Below, in pieces: positions 24,460 through 30,962 of a stretch of 30,962 nt of DNA (position 1 is the stretch's first letter; every line of letters begins with the position of its first letter). The position numbers were made by a program, and so were the translations under genes. A model generated the notes under the pieces. It worked only from the letters and a program-made list of their open reading frames with translations, searched no databases and had not been told where the DNA came from. Source of the DNA: JAGNZR01 sp051648485 (GTDB taxonomy: Bacteria > Fusobacteriota > Fusobacteriia > Fusobacteriales > Fusobacteriaceae); NCBI GenBank assembly GCA_051648485.1, contig JBOFFH010000087.1:1-30962 (forward strand), written 5' to 3'.

Positions 24460-27400
24460 GTGAATATATCAGAATTTTCAATAAAAAGACCAGTTGTTAC
24501 AATGATGATAATTCTTTCTATGAGTATTTTAGGAGTGATAGTATTATCTAATTTAAAAACTCAATTGATGCCAAATTTAAATATGCCTACAGCTAGAGTT
24601 CGTGCCAATTGGCGTGGAGCTTCTCCAGAAGATATGGAAATATTAGTGACTAGAGAAATAGAAAAAGGATTAACGAAAATAGAAGGTGTTAAAAGAATTA
24701 CAACAGAATCAGTTTTAGGACGCAGTAATGTGAGTGTAGACTTTAATTATGGTGTAAATATAAATGAAAAAGTAAATGATTTAGTAACAGCAGTAAATCG
24801 TATTAGAAACCAATTACCTGAAGATATGGACGAGCCTACAGTTACTAAAAGTTCAGCAAATAGTGATAGGGTTATGCTTTTAGGAATCACCGGTGATGAT
24901 TTATTGTCTCTAAAAATATTCGCAGACAATATAGTAGTGCCACGTTTAGAAAGAATAGAAGGAGTGGGAAGTATAGAGATAAGTGGGGGAGACAAAAGAC
25001 TTATCCTTGTAAATATTGATCCTAATAAATTGGAAAGTTTTAATATGAGTATAAACGATTTATATACAACTCTTAAAAGATCTAGTTTAAATTTTCCAGC
25101 AGGATATGTTCGTGAAGGTGATAAAGAATATTTAGTAAAACTTTATGGTGAATTAAAAACTTTAGAAGATGTAAAAGATTTAGTTCTTTCTAACAAAAAT
25201 GGAGAAACAGTTTATCTAACAGATGTAGCTGATGTCCGTTTAGATGTAGAAGACAGAGATACTTACGGAAGAACGAATGGAGTTGATAACATAGTTATCA
25301 ATATAGAAAAAACAGATACAGGAAACACAGTTCAAATATCTAATATTGTACGTGAGGAAATAAAACGTTTAGAGCCTCTTCTTCCGCCAGGAGCAACATT
25401 CACTATAAATAGAGATTCAGCCGTAGATATAAACAATTCTATAAATGCAGTAAAAAATAATGCTATCACAGGATTATTTTTAGCTACAATAATTCTTTTT
25501 GTGTTTTTAAAAGATATAAGAGCTACTTTAGTAATAGCTGTAGCTATTCCAGTTTCAATTATTGCCACATTTGGTTTTTTTGGAGCTAAAGGAATGAGTT
25601 TGAATATGATGTCACTTATGGGATTATCTTTGGGAGTAGGAATGCTTGTTGATAACTCGGTAGTAGTTTTAGATAATATTTTTAGACATTTGACAGAGCT
25701 TAAAGAAGATAGAGTCAGTGCAGCAGAAAAAGGAGCTTCAGAAGTTTTAGTTCCAATAATTGTTTCAACTCTTACAACAGTGGCAGTTTTTTTACCAATT
25801 GTTTTAAGAGAAGGAAGAGCTAAAGAATTATACCAAGATATGTCATATTCAATAGCTTTTTCACTGTTGGCTTCACTGATAATAGCTGTTACTTTTGTTC
25901 CTATGGTGTGTAGCAGAATATTAAAAGATAAAGATAGAGTTCATGAAGATGGAAAAATATTTAATTTTGTAAAAGAAAAATATACTTATGTATTGAATAA
26001 ATCTTTACATAACAAAACCTTAGTAATTCTTTTAACAGTTGGAATGTTCTACGGTTTTGTAATTTATGGTTCAAAATTTATAGGTGGAGAATTTATGCCA
26101 ACTACAGATGATGGGGTTTATACTATAATTGCAGAAATGCCAAGTGGTATGGATGTAGAGAAAGCTAACAGAGTAGCTCATCAATTTGAACAGGCCGTAA
26201 AAGAGAATCATTACACTAAAAAATATATTACAACAGTAGCAAAAGATTCTGTTTCAGTAGTAGTAGATGTAGGTTACAAAAACATGAGAGAAAGTAGCAC
26301 GCCAATATCGGAAATAATTCGTGAAATTCGTCCAAAAGTAAGTAATATTCCAGATGTTAAACTAAATATTACTCCGAAAATGGCTTTTGGAAGAAATGCA
26401 TCAAAAGATATAACACTTATTTTGAAATCAGACAACGTATCTCAAATGGATTATATTACTCGTAAAATTACAGAAGTTATGGTGACAGAAGGAAAATTTA
26501 CAGATATAAGTAATTCATTGGTAAATGGAAATCCAGAAGCTAGACTTTTGATAGATAGAAAAAAACTTCAGCAACAAGGAATAAATATAAGTGATTTGGG
26601 TATGGGAGTGAGCTATCAAATTTTAGGAGGTTCTCCTATAAAAATTAAAACAGGTAAAGAAGAATTGGACGTAACTCTTCAATTGGATAAAAGATACAGA
26701 GAATCCTTGGATTTATTGATGGAGGCAAGAATGAAAACTTCTTCAGGAAATTTTTTAAAGTTGGGGGATATAGCAACTTTAGAAGTTGGAGAGGGACCTT
26801 ACGGAATAGATAAAGAGGATAAAATAAGAGTTGCCACAATAAAAGCCAATATAACAAAAGGCTTGGATTTGATAAAAGGACAGCAGGAGCTGAAAGCAAT
26901 AATAGAGGAGATAGGTATTCCTTCTACAGTAACTTATGAGTTTGGTGGAGATAGTCGTAGCATGGCAGAAGTAACTGATCATTTAAAACTAGCTTTTATA
27001 GTTGCAATATTTCTGATTTACTTTATTTTAGCAGCTCAATTTGAATCATACATACTTCCTGCTATTGTAATGGGGACAGTTCCATTGGCAGTAACAGGAG
27101 TTTATATAGGACTTATTGTAACTGCACAAAAAACTAATACGATGGTTTATGTAGGAATAATAATGTTGGCAGGTATAGTGGTAAATAATGCTATAGTTTT
27201 AATTGATTATATGCAAATATTAATAGAAAGAGGTTATTCTCTTTATGATTCACTGATAGAATCTGGAAGAACTCGTTTAAGACCAATTCTTATGACTACA
27301 ATGACTACAGTTTTTGGAATGATACCACTTGCATTAGGAATAGGTCAAGGAAGTGAAAGATATAAAGGTATGGCAATAGCAGTAATATTTGGATTGAGTT

Positions 27401-27495
27401 TTTCTACACTCTTAACTTTAGTTGTAATTCCTGTAATGTTTAATGTATACTATAAAAGTAGAAGAGTATTAGAAAGGAAATTTCAAAAGGATTGA
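24460..27495 (+). CDS. RND (HAE-1-type) efflux transporter permease
   Basis: A proton-driven inner-membrane RND pump, likely for drugs or other hydrophobic compounds. GTG at 24460 (1011 residues) is preferred because GGGGG at 24449-24453 lies six bases away; ATG 24454 would be only one base from it and adds two residues. The protein opens with NISEFSIKRPV and has the usual twelve-helix, two-large-loop layout (first loop after about residue 30, second after about 550). In helix 4 the relay region reads GMLVDNSVVVLDN: D398 is kept but the second AcrB aspartate is asparagine (N399), and in helix 10 the AcrB lysine position is N909. This pattern occurs in non-AcrB members, so activity is likely. 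Confidence 0.92.
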   Translation: MNISEFSIKRPVVTMMIILSMSILGVIVLSNLKTQLMPNLNMPTARVRANWRGASPEDMEILVTREIEKGLTKIEGVKRITTESVLGRSNVSVDFNYGVNINEKVNDLVTAVNRIRNQLPEDMDEPTVTKSSANSDRVMLLGITGDDLLSLKIFADNIVVPRLERIEGVGSIEISGGDKRLILVNIDPNKLESFNMSINDLYTTLKRSSLNFPAGYVREGDKEYLVKLYGELKTLEDVKDLVLSNKNGETVYLTDVADVRLDVEDRDTYGRTNGVDNIVINIEKTDTGNTVQISNIVREEIKRLEPLLPPGATFTINRDSAVDINNSINAVKNNAITGLFLATIILFVFLKDIRATLVIAVAIPVSIIATFGFFGAKGMSLNMMSLMGLSLGVGMLVDNSVVVLDNIFRHLTELKEDRVSAAEKGASEVLVPIIVSTLTTVAVFLPIVLREGRAKELYQDMSYSIAFSLLASLIIAVTFVPMVCSRILKDKDRVHEDGKIFNFVKEKYTYVLNKSLHNKTLVILLTVGMFYGFVIYGSKFIGGEFMPTTDDGVYTIIAEMPSGMDVEKANRVAHQFEQAVKENHYTKKYITTVAKDSVSVVVDVGYKNMRESSTPISEIIREIRPKVSNIPDVKLNITPKMAFGRNASKDITLILKSDNVSQMDYITRKITEVMVTEGKFTDISNSLVNGNPEARLLIDRKKLQQQGINISDLGMGVSYQILGGSPIKIKTGKEELDVTLQLDKRYRESLDLLMEARMKTSSGNFLKLGDIATLEVGEGPYGIDKEDKIRVATIKANITKGLDLIKGQQELKAIIEEIGIPSTVTYEFGGDSRSMAEVTDHLKLAFIVAIFLIYFILAAQFESYILPAIVMGTVPLAVTGVYIGLIVTAQKTNTMVYVGIIMLAGIVVNNAIVLIDYMQILIERGYSLYDSLIESGRTRLRPILMTTMTTVFGMIPLALGIGQGSERYKGMAIAVIFGLSFSTLLTLVVIPVMFNVYYKSRRVLERKFQKD

Positions 27496-27496
27496 T

Positions 27497-27784
27497 ATGC
27501 TGATAAAAGAGATAGATTTACACGATATGGATTATGAAACTGCTTTAAAAGTTTTTATTAATAAATATAACTCACTTTATAAAATTGGATATATTGGAGA
27601 AATAAGAGTTATTCATGGATACGGAGCTGGAACGCTTTTGGGTAAGGGTGTTATTAGAGAGAAAATTCGTGGATATTTTTCTAGAAATACAGAGTATTTG
27701 AAGTATAGAGTGGACTTAAATCCTGGAGTGACTTATGTCACTCCATTTGGTCTTTTACCATTGATAAAAAGGAGGAAAAAATGA
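27497..27784 (+). CDS. Stand-alone Smr-domain protein
   Basis: A 95-residue protein consisting of a single Smr domain, the C-terminal nuclease-like domain of MutS2 that also occurs alone. The motif DLH is at residues 7-9 and HGYGAG at 40-45, matching the LDxH and HGxG motifs. Such small Smr proteins may bind or nick branched DNA or cleave RNA; the target here is not known. It starts one base after the RND pump stop and overlaps the next gene by four bases (ATGA), so it is embedded in the efflux transcription unit even though its role seems unrelated. Confidence 0.88.
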   Translation: MLIKEIDLHDMDYETALKVFINKYNSLYKIGYIGEIRVIHGYGAGTLLGKGVIREKIRGYFSRNTEYLKYRVDLNPGVTYVTPFGLLPLIKRRKK

Positions 27785-28332
27785 TAAAAATAGTGTATGT
27801 TTTGATTTTTTCTTCGATATTTGTAGGATGTAGTGCTGTAACTCCAAAAACTCAGTGGCAGGATATAAAAGAACTGAAAAATTCCTGGAATAAAATTCAA
27901 ATTGGAGATATAATAGTAAAAAATAAAACTGTTCACCCTTTGGAATGGTATGGTCATATAGGAGTTGTTGTAACTGATGATACGGTGGGGGATTATCCAC
28001 AGCCTTTTGTAGGTTATCAAGAAAATGGTTTTAAATCTTGGTTAAATGAAAAAAATAGACAAGTTTTAGTTTTAAGATATAAAAATTTTACAGAAGAATT
28101 TAAAGAACAGTTTTTAAAAAATGTAGAAAAAATGAAAAAAAGTCATTATTTAGTAACTTTAAATAGAGAAAGTGAAGAATTCACTTATTGTTCAAAATAT
28201 GTTTGGTATCTATACTATTCCACAGCTAAGGATTTGGGATATAATTTGGACATAGACAGAGATGGAGGTTTTTTAGTTCTTCCATATGATGTGCTAGAGG
28301 TAGATGAGTTAGAGTATATAAAATTATTATAA
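27781..28332 (+). CDS. YiiX/YebB-like (permuted NlpC/P60) cysteine hydrolase lipoprotein
   Basis: A 183-residue exported protein. A short hydrophobic signal ends in FVGC with a likely lipidated C17. The rest resembles permuted papain-fold YiiX/YebB-like hydrolases: an opening IQIGDIIV strand, H59 in WYGHIGVVV, and C137 in FTYCSKYVWYLYY, the reverse of the classical Cys-then-His order. Members are thought to act on peptidoglycan or lipids/amide bonds, but the substrate here is unknown. AAAGGAGG precedes the ATG, which overlaps the Smr gene stop. The polysaccharide deacetylase downstream supports an envelope role. Confidence 0.72.
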   Translation: MIKIVYVLIFSSIFVGCSAVTPKTQWQDIKELKNSWNKIQIGDIIVKNKTVHPLEWYGHIGVVVTDDTVGDYPQPFVGYQENGFKSWLNEKNRQVLVLRYKNFTEEFKEQFLKNVEKMKKSHYLVTLNRESEEFTYCSKYVWYLYYSTAKDLGYNLDIDRDGGFLVLPYDVLEVDELEYIKLL

Positions 28333-28349
28333 AAAAATATGGAGGAAAA

Positions 28350-29309
28350 ATGAAAAAAATATTGCTGTCAGCATTTTTAGTGTTAAATTTAAGTGTTTTA
28401 GGAAATGAAAATTATGAAAAATATAAAGTGAATGAATCGGGAAGAATAATGGTTTTGATGTATCATGCTTTTACAGAAACTGCTGCTAAAGACGATTATT
28501 CAAGAACTTTTGAAAATTTTGAAAAAGATTTAGAAAGACTGAATGAAAAAGGATATGTTCCTATTTCTATTCAAGAATTTATAAGTGGAGATATAGACGT
28601 TCCTATAGGTAAAACACCTGTGCTTTTAACTTTTGATGATGCTCATAGAACACAAGCATCTTTTAAAAAAAATGGGGATGAATTAGTTTTAAATGAAAAT
28701 ACTATGCTTAAAAAATTTATAGACTTTTCTGAAAAAAATCCAGAATTTCCGGTTAAAGGAATTATCTATGCAAATGCCAATCCTTTTTCAGGTGAAGGAA
28801 CTGTAAAAGAAAGAATAAATAAAGTTATAGATTTAGGAATGGATGTAGGAAATCATACGTACAACCACCTAAATTTAAGAAGTTCTAAAAAAGAGGATAT
28901 AGAAAAAAATATGGCTTTAGCTGCTAAAATGATAGAAGATGCAAGACCTGGTTATGTTGTGAACTCTTTAGCTCGTCCTTTTGGGGCATCGTCTCGTGAG
29001 TATTCAAAGACTATGCTTAAAGGAAGCTATAAGGGTATAAAATATGAAAATAAAGTTACATTTTTAGTGGGATCTAATCCGAGTAACGGTATTTTCAATA
29101 AAAACTATAATCCAATTGCTGTTCCAAGAATTCGTGCTGGAAAAGATGGTTCAGAACTGGATATAAATCAGTGGATAGCTCATTTTGATAAAAAATCACA
29201 GGATAGATATATAAGTGATGGTGATAAAAATACAGTAGTTGTTCCCAAGAAGGACTTGGAAAGAATAGATGAAAAAAAAATAATGAATAAAAAGTTAATT
29301 AGTTATTAA
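28350..29309 (+). CDS. Secreted polysaccharide deacetylase (NodB homology domain)
   Basis: A metal-dependent carbohydrate esterase (CE4) that removes acetyl groups from a glycan such as peptidoglycan or a surface polysaccharide. The 319-residue protein has a signal peptide (about residues 1-18). NodB motifs are clear: TFDD at 94-97 with D96 as base and D97 as metal ligand, HTYNH at 169-173 giving the two metal histidines, and RPFG at 209-212. The opening VLMYHAF (35-41) is typical of this subgroup. About 70 residues separate motifs 1 and 2, including a linker with a charged segment. It has GGAGG at 28341-28345 and lies 17 bases after the hydrolase gene. Confidence 0.9.
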   Translation: MKKILLSAFLVLNLSVLGNENYEKYKVNESGRIMVLMYHAFTETAAKDDYSRTFENFEKDLERLNEKGYVPISIQEFISGDIDVPIGKTPVLLTFDDAHRTQASFKKNGDELVLNENTMLKKFIDFSEKNPEFPVKGIIYANANPFSGEGTVKERINKVIDLGMDVGNHTYNHLNLRSSKKEDIEKNMALAAKMIEDARPGYVVNSLARPFGASSREYSKTMLKGSYKGIKYENKVTFLVGSNPSNGIFNKNYNPIAVPRIRAGKDGSELDINQWIAHFDKKSQDRYISDGDKNTVVVPKKDLERIDEKKIMNKKLISY

Positions 29310-29374
29310 ATAAATAATAATTTGTGATATTTTAAAAAGTGTAGAGATAGAAAAAAGAACTGAAGGAGAGTACA

Positions 29375-30355
29375 ATGATAAGGTTTGGGGTCATAGGAAC
29401 AAATACAATAACAGAAAGATTTTTAGAAGCAGCTTTTTTATGTCCAGAGTTTCAATTGAATTCGATTTATTCTAGAACTTTAGAAACAGGAAAAGCTTTT
29501 GGAGATAAATACGGGGTTATTAATATTTATACAGATATAGATGAAATGATAATGAGTAAAAATATAGATGCTGTTTACATAGCTTCACCGACTTCTTTTC
29601 ATTTTCTTCAAGCTAAAAAGTTTTTAGAAAAAAAAATACCTGTTTTGTGTGAAAAACCTTTATCTTCCAATTCTAAAGAAGTAAAAGAGCTGATAGAACT
29701 CTCTAAAAAGCATAACACACTTTTTATGGAGGCTATAAGAACAGTTCATAATCCTAATTTTAATGTGATAAAGGAAAATCTTCACAAAATAGGGACTATT
29801 CGTGGAGTGTATGCCAATTTTTGTCAATACTCTTCTAGATATGATAAATTTAAAGAAGGAATAGTTTTGAATGCTTTTAAACCCCAATTTTCTAATGGTT
29901 CAACTATGGATATAGGTCTTTACACTTTTTATTTTGTAATAGGTCTTTTTGGAGAACCTTTAGATTGTAAAAGTTCAGGAATAATTTTGTCTAGTGGAGT
30001 TGATGGAGCTGGAACTTCTATTTTACAGTATTCAGATTTTGTGGCAACAGTGAATCATTCTAAAATAAGTAACTCATACATTCCAAGTGAAATAGTTGGT
30101 GAAAAAGGCTCTATAATAATAGAAAATATTTCCCTTTTAGAAAAAATAACTTTAAAATTAAAAGATGGAACAGAAAAAGAGATTACAGTTCCTAGAGTTG
30201 AAAATGACATGTACTATGAAATTCAAGAATTTATAAAGACTATAACTGAAAAAAATATTGAAAGTGCTGAAAATCCTCATAATATTTCTTTAAAAGTATC
30301 CAAAGTGATGGAGATGAGTAGAAAAGAGATCGGAGTACTTTTTCCGGGTGAATAA
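29375..30355 (+). CDS. Gfo/Idh/MocA family NAD(P)-dependent oxidoreductase
   Basis: A 326-residue oxidoreductase likely acting on a sugar or polyol derivative in the cytoplasm. The N-terminal Rossmann fold begins IRFGVIGTNTITERF, with a loop lacking the usual third glycine, and YIASPTSFH (68-76) and CEKPLS (92-97) follow; K94 in EKP is the expected catalytic or substrate-binding lysine. The C-terminal alpha/beta domain holds GSTMDIGLYTFYF. A 65-base gap separates it from the deacetylase, with no clear promoter or terminator seen, so it may be the last gene of the same unit. The substrate cannot be told from sequence. Confidence 0.88.
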   Translation: MIRFGVIGTNTITERFLEAAFLCPEFQLNSIYSRTLETGKAFGDKYGVINIYTDIDEMIMSKNIDAVYIASPTSFHFLQAKKFLEKKIPVLCEKPLSSNSKEVKELIELSKKHNTLFMEAIRTVHNPNFNVIKENLHKIGTIRGVYANFCQYSSRYDKFKEGIVLNAFKPQFSNGSTMDIGLYTFYFVIGLFGEPLDCKSSGIILSSGVDGAGTSILQYSDFVATVNHSKISNSYIPSEIVGEKGSIIIENISLLEKITLKLKDGTEKEITVPRVENDMYYEIQEFIKTITEKNIESAENPHNISLKVSKVMEMSRKEIGVLFPGE

Positions 30356-30432
30356 AAAGATGGGTAGTTTTAAAAAAGTTGAAAAAGTGATTTTTTTTTG
30401 GTGATGAGTTGCTCAAATTTTGATAATTTTTC

Positions 30433-30460
30433 TTGACTTTTTATTTCATGAAAGTATAAT
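30433..30460 (+). promoter_or_regulatory. Sigma-70 promoter upstream of fabG
   Basis: TTGACT at 30433-30438 and a perfect TATAAT at 30455-30460 are separated by 16 bases. The 147-base gap between the oxidoreductase and fabG holds this promoter, then GGAGG at 30490-30494. I see no clear intrinsic terminator in the gap, only an A/T-only A-run and T-run pair near 30384-30399. Confidence 0.8.
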
Positions 30461-30502
30461 TAAATTATCTGCAATAAAAAAAATATTTTGGAGGAAAAAA
30501 AT

Positions 30503-30962
30503 ATGGATAGATTAAAAGGAAAAATAGCGTTAGTAACAGGAAGTGCAAGAGGTATAGGAAGATCAATAGTTGAAAAATTAGCTTCAGAAGGTGCAGAAAT
30601 GGTTTTTTCTTGTGATATGGGAGAAGCTACTTATGAGCAATCAAATGTCAGACATGAAATTTTAAATGTCACTGATAGAGAAGGAATTGCTGCTTTAGTT
30701 AAAAAAATTAAAGAAGAGTTTGGAAGAATAGATATTTTAGTTAATAATGCAGGAATAACAAAAGATTCATTACTAGCTAGAATGTCAGAAGATCAATGGG
30801 ATGCTGTTATAAACGTAAACTTGAAAGGTGTATTCAATATGACACAAGCTGTGGCTCCTTTAATGAGTTCAAAAAAATACGGTTCAATAATAACTCTTTC
30901 TTCAGTAGTGGGACTTTATGGAAATGTTGGACAAACAAATTATGCTGCAACAAAAGGTGGAG
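30503..30962 (+). CDS. fabG: 3-oxoacyl-ACP reductase FabG-type SDR, 5' part (cut by window end)
   Basis: The first 153 codons of a short-chain dehydrogenase/reductase; the gene continues past the window. Fatty-acid FabG reduces 3-oxoacyl-ACP to 3-hydroxyacyl-ACP. Motifs: TGSARGIG at residues 12-19, NNAG at 81-84, S134 in TLSSVVG, and Y147-xxx-K151 in NYAATK, which complete the Ser-Tyr-Lys triad with FabG-like spacing. D38 sits at the end of the second strand, a position that usually favours NADH over NADPH, and the segment after it is shorter than in E. coli FabG. Its own promoter and GGAGG show it starts a new unit. Another SDR role cannot be ruled out. Confidence 0.88.
   Translation, partial: MDRLKGKIALVTGSARGIGRSIVEKLASEGAEMVFSCDMGEATYEQSNVRHEILNVTDREGIAALVKKIKEEFGRIDILVNNAGITKDSLLARMSEDQWDAVINVNLKGVFNMTQAVAPLMSSKKYGSIITLSSVVGLYGNVGQTNYAATKGG

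Noticed and set aside
30356..30400. Possible terminator after the Gfo/Idh/MocA gene
   Set aside because: Only an A-run paired with a T-run could form; no G-C containing stem is present.
30415..30429. AAATT-N5-AATTT dyad upstream of fabG, considered as a FabT or FapR-type site
   Set aside because: The five-base A/T arms are expected by chance here and the centre does not match the symmetric FabT consensus I know; too weak to call.
1..30962. Search for mobile elements, CRISPR arrays, tRNA/rRNA genes, phage or defence genes
   Set aside because: No transposase, integrase, regularly spaced repeats, structural RNA sequence or defence-like protein was recognised; base and codon use look uniform along the window.

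Overview
The window is about 31 kb of AT-rich bacterial DNA with every gene on the + strand. It looks like core chromosome of a member of the Fusobacteriota (Fusobacterium/Cetobacterium-like). The evidence is mixed: an outer-membrane TolC/RND efflux set shows a diderm cell, while a CIRCE-controlled hrcA-grpE-dnaK-dnaJ operon, a DnaK lacking the proteobacterial N-terminal-domain insert, RNase J, YlqF/RbgA, YhbY and MtaB give a Firmicutes-like housekeeping set. The taxon is inferred from protein character and gene content, not from a marker search.

Region 1 (1-17060) is one dense run of 18 genes with gaps of 44 bases or less and several ATGA-type overlaps. It encodes ruvB (recombination), an Rrf2 regulator with four cysteines, rsmE and mtaB (rRNA/tRNA modification), a membrane-anchored protein with two LytR_C-like domains, a small MreD-like membrane protein, mrdA (PBP2), RNase J with an 83-residue extension, yhbY, a DUF212 protein, dxs, an HD phosphohydrolase fused to a LuxR-type helix-turn-helix, tlyA, ctpA, rsmI, rbgA, nadE and a small coiled-coil membrane protein. 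The first strong terminator is at 17099-17128. The themes are RNA and ribosome maturation plus cell-wall elongation.

Region 2 (17140-22013) is the heat-shock operon: a consensus promoter (TTGACA, 17 bp, TAAGAT), a perfect CIRCE operator, then hrcA, grpE, dnaK, a G+C-rich hairpin, dnaJ and a strong terminator. HrcA should repress its own operon through CIRCE, and the hairpin may set DnaK apart from DnaJ in dose.

Region 3 (22040-30355) starts with an extended -10 promoter overlapped by operator-like dyads. It runs through tolC, a lipoprotein membrane-fusion protein and an RND pump, then continues with almost no gaps into a stand-alone Smr protein, a YiiX-like cysteine-hydrolase lipoprotein and a secreted polysaccharide deacetylase, and after 65 bases a Gfo/Idh/MocA oxidoreductase. 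The layout suggests an efflux operon that also carries envelope enzymes.

Region 4 (30356-30962) has a good sigma-70 promoter and the 5' part of a fabG-type reductase cut by the window end. No tRNA, rRNA, insertion sequence, phage gene or CRISPR array was seen. Most of the window is ordinary housekeeping. The less usual items are the HD-LuxR fusion, the double LytR_C-like protein, the efflux/envelope cluster with its unassigned operator dyads, and several departures from family consensus motifs.
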